Numbered from the stretch's first letter, positions 6,662 to 14,009 are shown. The stretch is 15,398 bases of DNA from CAYWGR01 sp964458015 (GCA_964458015.1 CAYWGR010000139.1:1-15398); one strand, 5' to 3'. Notes: a model not told the origin generated them from the sequence alone. A program made the numbers and translations.

Positions 6662-7936
6662 ATGAACACTATGAGCAAAACGAATGCTAGTGGGACTATT
6701 CTACAGACGGCACTTTGGAACGTTCAGCAGACCGCACAGCGTCTGGATCTGGACGAGAACATGACCCGGCAGATCACCGAGCCGGCGGAACGGATTCAAT
6801 CGCGGGTGCATCCGCTGATGCCTGATGGGCGTATGTTGCACGCACAGGTGTTTGTGGTGCGGCACAACGATGTTCTTGGCCCGGCTAAGGGTGGCATCCG
6901 GATGACGGCGGGCGTTGATTTGGATGAAGTCACCGGCTTGGCGATGGAAATGACCTGGAAGACGTCGCTAATTGGCGTGCCATTTGGCGGCGGCAAGGCG
7001 GGCATACGGATTGATCCGGCGCATTTGCAACCGGTGGAGAAAGAGATACTTGTTCGAGCGTTCACGCGGGGTGTGCGGCGGCATCTTGGTCCGGAGATTT
7101 ACGTGCCTGCTCCCGACATGGGTACGAACGAGCGTGACATGGGCCATATTCGCGACTGTATTTCCTACAGCAGCGGAACGTCGATACCCGTGGGCTGTTT
7201 CGTGACTGGCAAACCGGTCGTGCTTGGCGGCGTGGTGGGACGGCGCGAGGCGACCGGTCGTGGCGTGGTTTCGACCATTGTGGCTGCGTGCGAAAGGCTA
7301 AATCTTCAGATGGCCGGGTTGCGCGTGGCGGTGCAGGGCTTCGGCAATGTAGGTTCGGTAGCGGCCCAGGCCATTGCCGAGCGTGGCGCCAGCGTGGTGG
7401 CTGTGTCCGATGTGAACGGCGCGACTTATTGCAAAGACGGGCTGGATGTGCGGCGGTTGGCCGAGCATGTGCAGGCTACGGGCGGCGTGAAGGGGTTTGC
7501 GGGCGGAGAGGATATTGCGCGGGAGTCCGTGTTGGAAGTTGAATGCGATGTGTTGATTCCAGCCGCGGGCGGTTCGGCGATTACCGAGGAAAACGCGGGA
7601 CGGATTCGCGCGAAGGTGATTGCCGAGGGGGCGAATGCTCCGTTGACCCCGCCGGCCGATGAGATTCTCAACGGCAAGGATACGTTTATCATTCCCGACA
7701 TTCTCTGCAATGCCGGCGGCGTTTTCGTATCGTATTTGGAGTACACTCAGGAGACGCAGCGCGATCAGATGACGCGCGACGAGGTCGAGCGGCGTCTGTC
7801 GGAACGGATGCAGGCGACGTTTGAACTGGTGTACGATCGAGCCCAACGGACACGCGAAACGATGCGTCACGCGGCGATGGATATTGCCGTGAGCCGGGTG
7901 GCGGACGGAGTCATCGCGAGGGGGCTATTGCCGTAA
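6662..7936 (+). CDS. gdhA: Glutamate dehydrogenase (Glu/Leu/Phe/Val family)
   Basis: Catalyses reversible oxidative deamination of L-glutamate to 2-oxoglutarate and ammonium in the cytoplasm, normally as a hexamer. The 424 residues fit the 410-450 class. Visible motifs: GPAKGGIR (73-80), the catalytic segment PFGGGKAG (107-114, Lys112) with Lys100 upstream, the catalytic aspartate in PAPDMGT (149-155, Asp152), TGKPVVLGG (182-190), the nucleotide-binding GFGNVG (226-231), and Asp250 at the end of the second Rossmann strand (VVAVSD), which suggests NAD+ rather than NADP+. Related leucine or phenylalanine dehydrogenases are usually shorter, about 360 residues. No Shine-Dalgarno precedes the ATG at 6662 or the in-frame ATG at 6671. 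The gene follows DUF1611 in the same direction but appears to have its own promoter, and it converges on the PIN toxin gene with 13 bases between the stops. Confidence 0.93.
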   Translation: MNTMSKTNASGTILQTALWNVQQTAQRLDLDENMTRQITEPAERIQSRVHPLMPDGRMLHAQVFVVRHNDVLGPAKGGIRMTAGVDLDEVTGLAMEMTWKTSLIGVPFGGGKAGIRIDPAHLQPVEKEILVRAFTRGVRRHLGPEIYVPAPDMGTNERDMGHIRDCISYSSGTSIPVGCFVTGKPVVLGGVVGRREATGRGVVSTIVAACERLNLQMAGLRVAVQGFGNVGSVAAQAIAERGASVVAVSDVNGATYCKDGLDVRRLAEHVQATGGVKGFAGGEDIARESVLEVECDVLIPAAGGSAITEENAGRIRAKVIAEGANAPLTPPADEILNGKDTFIIPDILCNAGGVFVSYLEYTQETQRDQMTRDEVERRLSERMQATFELVYDRAQRTRETMRHAAMDIAVSRVADGVIARGLLP

Positions 7937-7949
7937 ATGGACGGTCGAG

Positions 7950-8387
7950 TCATCGTGGCCGATATCTACCTGGGGCGGGGCGAATCAGGATGTTGTAGCC
8001 CTCTTGCTCGAAATGATGGTCATTGGTTAGCACGTCTTTGATCTCTTCGGCGTCCATGACATTCATGGAAGAGCAGTCGGTCAGGCTATAGTCTTTGTCG
8101 GGTCTATTCGAGAAACGTGCCAGTGCTTGCAGGAAAGAATCTCGTGATTGTGCGACAACCTCGGCGTTTGGACTATTGAGGATTGCCTGAACCGTTTGGA
8201 CGGCCTTCATTCGAAGGGTCGGACCGCCGTTGGCAAAAGCCGTGACGAACTCATCGAGAACCTCGTCTGTTGTGACGAGGATGCATGGTCCCATGTTTTG
8301 ACGTGCTTCCTTGGCTGCGGCCTCATAGGGATCGCCTTGTTTGACAATTGCGACCCAGTAAACCGTGTCGGCGAATACTTTTCGCAT
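7950..8387 (-). CDS. PIN-domain toxin (VapC-like)
   Basis: A 145-residue PIN-domain protein, the usual size for VapC-type ribonuclease toxins, which cut tRNA, rRNA or mRNA until neutralised by a partner. The acidic metal-binding residues are in place: Asp7 (FADTVYW), Glu46 (TTDEVLDEF), Asp104 (DYSLTDCSS, with Asp99 nearby) and Asp123 (LTNDHHFEQEG). The C-terminal LTNDHHFEQEGYNIL block is typical of the family. Its start overlaps the stop of the upstream antitoxin gene by one base (TAATG), the standard arrangement for translational coupling in type II pairs. The tail GRYRPR after the last strand is a short basic extension. The acidic residues suggest an active enzyme; its RNA target cannot be read from sequence. 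Confidence 0.85.
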   Translation of the reverse strand: MRKVFADTVYWVAIVKQGDPYEAAAKEARQNMGPCILVTTDEVLDEFVTAFANGGPTLRMKAVQTVQAILNSPNAEVVAQSRDSFLQALARFSNRPDKDYSLTDCSSMNVMDAEEIKDVLTNDHHFEQEGYNILIRPAPGRYRPR

Positions 8388-8626
8388 TACTGCGGCGTTC
8401 CGTAGACGTGATGGTCGAGGTTATCCGTTAAGTCGGCCGGCAGACGATTCCATTCCGTTTGGGGGACATCCGACCAAATGGCGGCAACCTCTTGTTCCAA
8501 GGTTGTCTCTGTTTGACAAACGGTCGAAGGCGGTATGATTTGGACATACACCTCGGAGCCTTCGGGTAAGGCGGCCGAATGTTCCAATCGGATCAAACCG
8601 TTTTCCACGTGGCCTCGATAGACCAT
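8387..8626 (-). CDS. Antitoxin partner of the PIN toxin (DUF104-like)
   Basis: A 79-residue protein immediately upstream of the PIN toxin and coupled to it by TAATG. The N-terminal part (YRGHVENGLIRLEH...LPEGSEVYVQI) matches the DUF104/AF2212-like antitoxin fold, a small beta domain of the AbrB-like sort that could bind the operator. The C-terminal tail (about 50-79, with WNRLPADLTDNLDHHVYG) is acidic and probably the toxin-neutralising segment. Two nearby ATGs are possible: 8630-8632 is only 2 bases from GGGAGG, whereas 8624-8626 is 8 bases away, so I chose 8626. Antitoxins of this kind usually repress their own promoter; the TAGAAT at 8676-8671 (minus) is a candidate -10 box, without a convincing -35. 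Confidence 0.75.
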   Translation of the reverse strand: MVYRGHVENGLIRLEHSAALPEGSEVYVQIIPPSTVCQTETTLEQEVAAIWSDVPQTEWNRLPADLTDNLDHHVYGTPQ

Positions 8627-8634
8627 AACCATTG

Positions 8635-8640
8635 CCTCCC
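8635..8640 (-). promoter_or_regulatory. Shine-Dalgarno GGGAGG of the antitoxin gene
   Basis: Minus-strand GGGAGG (8640-8635). It is 8 bases from the ATG at 8626 but only 2 from the ATG at 8632, so it favours the shorter, 79-residue antitoxin. Confidence 0.6.
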
Positions 8641-8754
8641 AAGAAAGGCGGACGGATAGTGCTCTCGACTATTCTACCACGTTACAGGTGATTCGGATAG
8701 GCTCGTTCGAGGAGGGGGGCTTTGTTGTGTTGGGATCAGATAGGATTGTCCCGC

Positions 8755-9348
8755 TCACGAGCAGCCGCAGCTGCAACCTTTGCCCATGTCCAGAATTTTC
8801 ATGAGGACGTGGACCATGATCATGTGAAGGTCCTCGACGATCTGCATGTCGTTCACTTGAACATGGAAGCAGTGGTCGGCGATTTCCTTGAGTTTGCCGC
8901 CGCCGAATCCGACGACGCCGATGGTGATGCAGCCGCGCTGCTTGGCGTATTCGAAAGCGCGGAGGACGTTGGGCGAATTGCCGCTGCCGGAGATACCGAT
9001 CACGACGTCGCCGGGCTCGGCATATGCTTTAAGCTGCTCGACGAAGATGGAATCGAATCCGACGTCATTGCCTAGCGCGAGGATCATGGGCAGGGAGTCG
9101 GCCAGGGAGATGAAGCGGAATTTTTTCTCCGCATGGAAGCATGCGCCCTTGTTCATGTCGCAAACCATGTGCGAAGCCGTAGCGCCGCTACCTCCGTTGC
9201 CCATCGTGATTATGTTTTTCTTCTGGTCGTAGGCTTTACGCAGAATTTCGGCGATAACGGCGATTTCATTGACATCGGTTTTCGCCAGGGTGTCTTGTAG
9301 TTGGGCGAAATAATTGCGGACGCCGGCGGCGTAGGTTTCCAAGCTCAT
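8755..9348 (-). CDS. GmhA-like SIS-domain sugar-phosphate isomerase
   Basis: A 197-residue single SIS-domain protein of the phosphoheptose isomerase (GmhA) / DiaA group. GmhA converts sedoheptulose 7-phosphate to D-glycero-D-manno-heptose 7-phosphate for ADP-heptose and envelope glycans. Motifs: the phosphate-binding GNGGSGATASH (50-60), GISGSGNSPNV (118-128), Glu172 and His180 (VEDLHMIMVHVL). His180 aligns with the catalytic His180 of E. coli GmhA, but the position of E. coli Glu65 holds Asp64, a conservative change that could alter activity or substrate. The protein ends GCSCGCS, a cysteine-rich tail not needed for the SIS fold. It starts 20 bases after the ROK kinase gene, almost certainly in one transcript, so the two likely act on the same sugar. 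An alternative is a non-heptose isomerase or DiaA-type protein. The Shine-Dalgarno is GGAAAG, 8 bases upstream. Confidence 0.82.
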   Translation of the reverse strand: MSLETYAAGVRNYFAQLQDTLAKTDVNEIAVIAEILRKAYDQKKNIITMGNGGSGATASHMVCDMNKGACFHAEKKFRFISLADSLPMILALGNDVGFDSIFVEQLKAYAEPGDVVIGISGSGNSPNVLRAFEYAKQRGCITIGVVGFGGGKLKEIADHCFHVQVNDMQIVEDLHMIMVHVLMKILDMGKGCSCGCS

Positions 9349-9368
9349 GGTGATTCTTTCCGTAAAGG

Positions 9369-10331
9369 TTATGGGATAAATAAGTTGTTGGTGTTTCCGT
9401 TTTCCGATAACGATCGCGCTAAAGCCAAGGCGCCAAAGACAACGACTTCCTCGCCTAACTCGGCGGGGGCGATCTTGTAGGTGTTGCGCAACGGCGGGAA
9501 AACGTATCGCTCGATTTCACGACGAAGCGGTGCGAAGAACAGTGTTTCGCCGGCCAGGGGCACGCCACCGCCGATGACGACGGTTTCGGGGGAAAGCAGC
9601 GTAATCATTTGGGCGATGGCCCAGCCGTAGTATTGCGTGGCACGGCGGAAGATGCCGAGCGCCAAGGGGTTGCCGGCCAAGGCGGCCTCGGCGACCATTT
9701 TGCCGTTGAGGCGGTCGGCGGTGCAATTGTATTTATTTTGCAGTTCGGCCGAGAGCGAAGCATCGCCCCGAGCGGCAGTTGCGATGGCCCAACCGCTAGA
9801 GGCCAGCTCGACAATGTCTTGGGGCGTTTCGGCTTGGGGGCCGGGGCGGATGTGGCCGAGTTCGGAGGCAATGCCGGCGCCGCCGACGTAGACGCGGCCC
9901 TGGATGACCAAGGCGCCGCCGATGCCACTGCCGACGTTAGTGTAGAAGACGACTTTTGCGGCGCGGCCGGCGCCAAAGCGGGCTTCGCCGAGGCCCGCCA
10001 TGTCGGAATCGTTCGCCACGGCGGCGGGCAGTTGAAAAGTATCTCGGCACCAGCCGGCCAACGGGAAATTATCCCAACCGGCGACATGATGGCTCTTCAC
10101 AACGCGGCCTTCGTGGATATCGACTGGTCCGCCGAAGCCGAAACCGATGGCCTGGATGCCGTATTGGGCGATCAAGGGGGTTGCGATTTGTTGGATTTGG
10201 CGACGGATGCCCTCGGCGCCATCGGCCGGGCAAACGTCGGCACGCTGAAGCGTTGCGAGCTTGTTATTGATGGCGTCGCCAATGCCGAGTTGCAGCTTTG
10301 TGCCGCCGATTTCGATACNNNNNNNNNNCAT
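9369..10331 (-). CDS. ROK-family sugar kinase, N-terminus across an N gap
   Basis: A ROK-family protein of about 320 residues, probably an ATP-dependent sugar kinase (glucose or amino sugar). Motifs: the phosphate-1 loop IEIGGTKLQLG (6-16), FGFGGPVD (64-71), the catalytic base in ANDSDMAGLGEA (Asp108), the phosphate-2 region TNVGSGIGGA (131-140), ELGHI (157-161) and the adenosine-motif glycines VIGGGVP (252-258). The usual ROK zinc site (Cys-x-Cys-Gly-x2-Gly-Cys after the conserved His) is missing: the residues after His160 contain no cysteine. There is no N-terminal helix-turn-helix, so it is a kinase, not a ROK repressor. Ten Ns (10319-10328) fall between the ATG at 10329-10331 and IEIGGTK. 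The spacing fits a normal N-terminus, but such N runs often stand for unknown length. It is followed 20 bases later by the SIS isomerase gene. Confidence 0.85.
   Translation of the reverse strand: MXXXXIEIGGTKLQLGIGDAINNKLATLQRADVCPADGAEGIRRQIQQIATPLIAQYGIQAIGFGFGGPVDIHEGRVVKSHHVAGWDNFPLAGWCRDTFQLPAAVANDSDMAGLGEARFGAGRAAKVVFYTNVGSGIGGALVIQGRVYVGGAGIASELGHIRPGPQAETPQDIVELASSGWAIATAARGDASLSAELQNKYNCTADRLNGKMVAEAALAGNPLALGIFRRATQYYGWAIAQMITLLSPETVVIGGGVPLAGETLFFAPLRREIERYVFPPLRNTYKIAPAELGEEVVVFGALALARSLSENGNTNNLFIP
10319..10328. other. Assembly gap (10 Ns)
   Basis: Ten undetermined bases inside the start of the ROK kinase gene. The reading frame and expected N-terminal length are preserved, which favours the two sides being truly adjacent, but the real gap length is unknown. 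Confidence 0.95.
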
Positions 10332-10561
10332 AGAGGATGCAAGTCGAAGGTCAAATTAGGGGAAAACGCAGGGCAGCAGGGCCGCCAGCCACTACGAGCT
10401 ATCGCTCGATTGGTTGCTAGATTATGTAAAAAAGTTTCACGATTTATGGAGTTGGCAATACAGTTTACAATGCGAGGGAGTGGCCCGCAACGGGGGGATT
10501 AAACTGTCGATTCGTCCATTTGGGCGGCAGGAAGCTATATTTGTCGGAGGTATTTGCAGGA

Positions 10562-11644
10562 ATGGATCTTACGTCGAATACGACTGGTTATGCCCGACTT
10601 CGGCCATGGCAAGCGCGGATTGTGCTGGCCGTTGTTGCGTTGACGTTGTGCACAGGGGTGGTGGTAACGTTTTTGCCGTTGGCCAGCAACAATTATTTGC
10701 AGGATCGGAAGACGAGCGATGTTGATTTGTACCGGGCGGAGGTAGATCGGATCCACCAAGGGGAAGGCTATTACGCGGCGGCGTCGGCTGAGTTGACCTC
10801 GCGAGGGTATCCAACCCGCAGCGTGTTCAATTGGCGGACTCCGTTGCCGATATGGCTGTTGGGTAAGCTTCCGGTGTTCGAGATAGGCAAGGCGATTATC
10901 GGATTGCTGGCCGTTGCGGTGGTTCTGATGGCATTCGAGGCATTGGCGCGAGAGCAGAAATCGTTGAGGCAGCCTGTGGCGTGTGCATTACTGCTTACGG
11001 GGCCATTGCTGCCGGTGGTGCTTGGCGATTTGTGTGTGATGCCGGTGCTGTGGTCGGGGACGTTCATTGCGCTCTCGATTTGCGGGTACGGCGTGAATCG
11101 ACCTTGGCTGGGTGTGGCATTTGGCTTGGCGGCCGTCTTCTTTCGTGAATTGGCGTTGCCTTATTGTTTGCTGTGCGCGTTTTTAGCGTGGCGTCAGAGA
11201 CAGAATAGGGAACTGACGGGCTGGATCATCGGGCTATTGGCATGGCTGGGCTTTTTCGGCCTGCATTGGTGGACGGTGAGCCAGTGGATTGCTCCGGATG
11301 CACGGGCCCACGAGCATAGTTGGTTTTGTTTCGGCGGGGCTGGATTCGTTATTTCGATTGCCCAGATGAATGCGTATTTGCTGTTGCTGCCGCAATGGGT
11401 GACAGCGATTTATTTGGTGGCGGCGCTCGTGGGCATGGCCGGTTGGGATACCGCATTAGGTGTGCGGGTTGGTCTAACGACAAGCCTTTTCTTAATGGCA
11501 TTCGCCGTAGTAGGGCAAAGTTTCAATCAATATTGGGGCTGCATGATTGCACCGTTGCTGTGTTTCGGCGTGGTGCGATTTCCAGCGTCGATGGGAGATT
11601 TGTGGCGGTCGGCAGAGATCGTGCAAACCAATAGGGCTACTTGA
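10562..11644 (+). CDS. Polytopic membrane protein, possibly GT-C-type glycosyltransferase
   Basis: A 360-residue, strongly hydrophobic protein with roughly eight to ten membrane segments (first at about 18-40, later ones at about 108-127, 138-157, 160-176, 182-210, 219-238, 259-279, 281-297, 303-318 and 325-340). The first non-membrane loop (about 45-95) carries acidic residues (TSDVDLYRAEVDRI) and GEGYYAAASAEL, followed by WRTPLPIWL. An acidic first loop after helix one is typical of GT-C lipid-linked glycosyltransferases, so I suggest that fold, but no diagnostic motif proves it. Other conserved-looking spots are FFREL (193-197) and NQYWG (322-326). The ATG at 10562 is chosen because GGAGG lies 11 bases upstream (10546-10550) and an in-frame TTG at 10520 lacks one. 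The SGNH hydrolase gene follows 74 bases later and may be co-transcribed. Confidence 0.6.
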   Translation: MDLTSNTTGYARLRPWQARIVLAVVALTLCTGVVVTFLPLASNNYLQDRKTSDVDLYRAEVDRIHQGEGYYAAASAELTSRGYPTRSVFNWRTPLPIWLLGKLPVFEIGKAIIGLLAVAVVLMAFEALAREQKSLRQPVACALLLTGPLLPVVLGDLCVMPVLWSGTFIALSICGYGVNRPWLGVAFGLAAVFFRELALPYCLLCAFLAWRQRQNRELTGWIIGLLAWLGFFGLHWWTVSQWIAPDARAHEHSWFCFGGAGFVISIAQMNAYLLLLPQWVTAIYLVAALVGMAGWDTALGVRVGLTTSLFLMAFAVVGQSFNQYWGCMIAPLLCFGVVRFPASMGDLWRSAEIVQTNRAT

Positions 11645-11654
11645 CGGCGACCCT

Positions 11655-11709
11655 TGGGGGCAGGGATAATCATGGGGAATGGTCTCCCGCCATTTTCTAT
11701 CCCCAAGAG
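11655..11709 (+). other. Potential hairpin in the SGNH gene leader
   Basis: In the 74 bases between the two plus-strand genes, GGGATA (about 11662-11667) can pair with TATCCC (about 11698-11703), and a nested AATGG/CCATT pair encloses a 7-base loop. A competing pairing joins CTTGGGG and CCCCAAG. It may be a leader structure or a weak terminator; the evidence is pairing alone. Confidence 0.3.
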
Positions 11710-11718
11710 GTTCCTGCC

Positions 11719-12849
11719 GTGAAGAAGACGATTGTTGTTCTTGCCGTGTGTCTGTTTTCAACCGTTGGTTTGGCTGCCGAGCCAGGTAAGTTCGACGTTG
11801 CCAGGCTCAAGCCGTTTTGGCATTCCACGACGATGGACGGCGAGAGCGTGCTGTTCATCAAGGAGAATGCGGAATCAGAGCCGAAGGCGTTGGTTCTATT
11901 TGTGCCGACCAAGATCCTGACGGTTTGCAGTTCGTCGGGCGAAACGGTTTATGTCGAGGGAAAGGATTATATTTGGAAGCCGGGCACGCGAGAAATTGTG
12001 TTGCCCGCCGGCTCGAAGATTCCTTTCAAGACGCCGCAAAATCTTTGCCGGCCGCCGAAGTCGCAGATGTTTCAATTGACGCGGCGGGATGGCAAGGGCG
12101 AGATATTGTTCGGCGCGGGGCATGAATACCATGACATGCAGACGTTGATCACGTATACGCACAAGCGCGGCGATTGGAAAGGGCCCGTGCCGATGTTTGC
12201 GGGCAAGCAACTGCCGCGGACGATGAAGAAATTGAAGGAGAAGCAACCGCTGACTTTGGCGATGATCGGCGACAGCATTTCGACAGGCTGCAATGCATCG
12301 GGCTGGGCAAAAACGGCGCCATTTCAGCCGGCTTGGCAGGATTTGTTCGTCATGAATCTGGAGGCAACCTACGGCGCCAAGATTACGTTGAAGAATTATG
12401 CCGTCGGCGGAACGGGTTCGGAATGGGGACTGGCCACTATTGGGAAAGTGGTTGAGGCGAAACCGGATCTTGTTCTTTTGGCGTTCGGCATGAACGATTC
12501 AGCCGGCGTGCCGACGGCGAAGTATCAGGCGAATATCCAGGGCATGATCGATGCCGTTCGGAAGACGCAGCCGAATGCCGAATTCATTCTTGTAGCCACG
12601 ATGTTGGGCAACAAGGATTGGACTGCGCTCAATCAGGATCTTTTCGTGCAGTACCGTGAGGCGCTGCATCAGTTATGCGGTCATGGCGTGGCATTGGCCG
12701 ACATGACCTCGATGTGGGCCGAGCTGTTCAAGTATAAGCTGGATCGCGACATGACGGGTAACGGAGTCAATCATCCCAACGATTTTGGCCACCGGATTTA
12801 CGCTCAGGTTTTAGCGACGTTGCTGATTCCCGGCGGGTTGAAGGAATAG
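11719..12849 (+). CDS. Secreted SGNH/GDSL-type hydrolase
   Basis: A 376-residue exported protein. The signal peptide is short (MKKTIVVLAVCLFSTVGLAA, cleavage near 20). Residues about 25-170 form a beta-rich domain without catalytic motifs, perhaps a jelly-roll or carbohydrate-binding module. From 178 it is an SGNH hydrolase: block I MIGDSIS (182-188, nucleophile Ser186), block II Gly (AVGGTGS, 228-234), block III GMND (257-260, Asn259) and block V NHPND (351-355, His352). The usual aspartate three residues before the histidine is Gly349 here, so the triad acid is missing or supplied elsewhere. Relatives are esterases, often removing acetyl groups from polysaccharides; the substrate here is unknown. 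The start is the GTG at 11719, with AGAGG eight bases upstream and the signal peptide directly after; an in-frame TTG at 11641 would put a long tail before it. The gene converges on the GT2 gene with 14 bases between the stops. Confidence 0.85.
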   Translation: MKKTIVVLAVCLFSTVGLAAEPGKFDVARLKPFWHSTTMDGESVLFIKENAESEPKALVLFVPTKILTVCSSSGETVYVEGKDYIWKPGTREIVLPAGSKIPFKTPQNLCRPPKSQMFQLTRRDGKGEILFGAGHEYHDMQTLITYTHKRGDWKGPVPMFAGKQLPRTMKKLKEKQPLTLAMIGDSISTGCNASGWAKTAPFQPAWQDLFVMNLEATYGAKITLKNYAVGGTGSEWGLATIGKVVEAKPDLVLLAFGMNDSAGVPTAKYQANIQGMIDAVRKTQPNAEFILVATMLGNKDWTALNQDLFVQYREALHQLCGHGVALADMTSMWAELFKYKLDRDMTGNGVNHPNDFGHRIYAQVLATLLIPGGLKE

Positions 12850-12863
12850 CGGAGAGTCGTGCC

Positions 12864-14009
12864 TTAATCGGTGCAGGCCAAGGTGGATTCCCAATTGTCT
12901 TGCGGAAGGACAGGCGCACGGCCAGATTGGGCATCGGCGAGCGATCCTTCGTTGAGCAAATGCCGGGCTTCTTTCAGCAGTTCGTCATAGGTCTCATCGC
13001 CCTGCATTTCGCAGGGGCGACGGTTCGGCATGAAATTGACCGTGCGATCGACGATGAACTGGGGTCTGCCTCGCACTTGATCATAGATGCGGATCACGTA
13101 TTCGCCGAGGATGCTGATTCCAAGTGCGTTGAGGGCGCCGAAGAAACTGCCGGTGAGGATGTAGGATGTCCAGCCTGGTATTGCCAAGCTGGTGAAGAGC
13201 TTGCAAAAGATCGAGAAGGCGCTTAGCCCGAGGAAGACGACCGCAGCCAGTCCGCCGATCACATGGAAGATTGTCAGGGGGAATGAAGAGAACGAGAACA
13301 TGGCGGTTTTCGCGAGGCGGAACAGGCCGGTCAGAGAGACTCGCGGCTGGTCGTCGTACCGGGCGTTCCGTTCGACGACGATGCCTGTTTGTCGCATGCC
13401 GACCCAAGAACGCAGGCCGGGGAAATAGCGGTCGCTTTCGCCGAGGGCGATGATTTGTTGTGCGACGCGGCGGTCGATCAGGCCGAAAATTCCGGCGTCG
13501 GTGGGAATGGGCACCGAGGCGACCGCGGACATGAGTCGATGAAAGCCTGCAAACAGGAGTCGCTTAACGGCGTTTTCCTTGCGTTGCGTGCGGATGGCGT
13601 AGACCACGTCGAATCCGGCTTGCCATTCGGCAAGGAAGCGGGGAATGGCCTCGGGCGCGTCTTGCATGTCGGAATCCATCAGGACGATAGCGTCTCCGCG
13701 TGCATGGACGAGTCCCGCGTGTACGGCCGCCTGATGGCCAAAGTTGCGCGACAGATGCACAATGCGGAGACGGTCGCTGGCCGCGGCCAATTGGTCGAGT
13801 ATTTGCGGGCTCTCATCGCGCGAGCCGTCATTGACCAGGATGATTTCGTACTCCATCGGGCACGAATTCATGACGGCGGCGATGCGGGCCGTTAAAATCG
13901 GCAGCACTTTTGCTTCATTATAGACAGGAAGCACAATGCTGACGAGTTTTTGTTTCTTCATGTTGTCCTGGGTTTCGGCGGGGTAAGAAGGCAGCGGGGA
14001 GAGGTTCAT
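12864..14009 (-). CDS. GT2 glycosyltransferase, polyprenyl-phosphate type (GtrB/DPM1-like)
   Basis: A 381-residue membrane-anchored GT2 enzyme that most likely loads a sugar from a nucleotide donor onto undecaprenyl phosphate at the inner face of the membrane. Motifs: VSIVLPVYNE (23-32), EIILVNDGSRDES (55-67), LSRNFGHQAAVHAGL (86-100) and the metal/donor site MDSDMQD (111-117). FPGLRSWVG (196-204) and two membrane helices (about 245-270 and 281-304) follow, as in GtrB/ArnC-type enzymes. A tail of about 60 residues after the second helix is longer than usual. The start at 14009 overlaps the stop of the upstream YfhO-like gene (ATGA) and has AAGGAAG 7 bases upstream. A second start at 13961 (MKKQKLVSIV, with AGGA nearby) gives the more usual family N-terminus and cannot be excluded. 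The upstream membrane protein is the natural acceptor-side partner. Confidence 0.9.
   Translation of the reverse strand: MNLSPLPSYPAETQDNMKKQKLVSIVLPVYNEAKVLPILTARIAAVMNSCPMEYEIILVNDGSRDESPQILDQLAAASDRLRIVHLSRNFGHQAAVHAGLVHARGDAIVLMDSDMQDAPEAIPRFLAEWQAGFDVVYAIRTQRKENAVKRLLFAGFHRLMSAVASVPIPTDAGIFGLIDRRVAQQIIALGESDRYFPGLRSWVGMRQTGIVVERNARYDDQPRVSLTGLFRLAKTAMFSFSSFPLTIFHVIGGLAAVVFLGLSAFSIFCKLFTSLAIPGWTSYILTGSFFGALNALGISILGEYVIRIYDQVRGRPQFIVDRTVNFMPNRRPCEMQGDETYDELLKEARHLLNEGSLADAQSGRAPVLPQDNWESTLACTD

Noticed and set aside
7903..7958. Near-repeat of GGACGG...AGTCATCG on both sides of the gdhA stop
   Set aside because: Only about 14 matching bases with a 3-base difference between the copies; too short to separate from chance and not linked to any element.
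9609..10502. Long plus-strand open frame (297 codons) opposite the ROK kinase gene
   Set aside because: It is antisense to a gene with full ROK motifs, crosses the N gap, and its translation shows no recognisable family or sensible start.
13389..13895. Plus-strand open frame of 168 codons opposite the GT2 gene
   Set aside because: It is a shadow of the GT2 coding sequence; the minus strand carries all conserved glycosyltransferase motifs.
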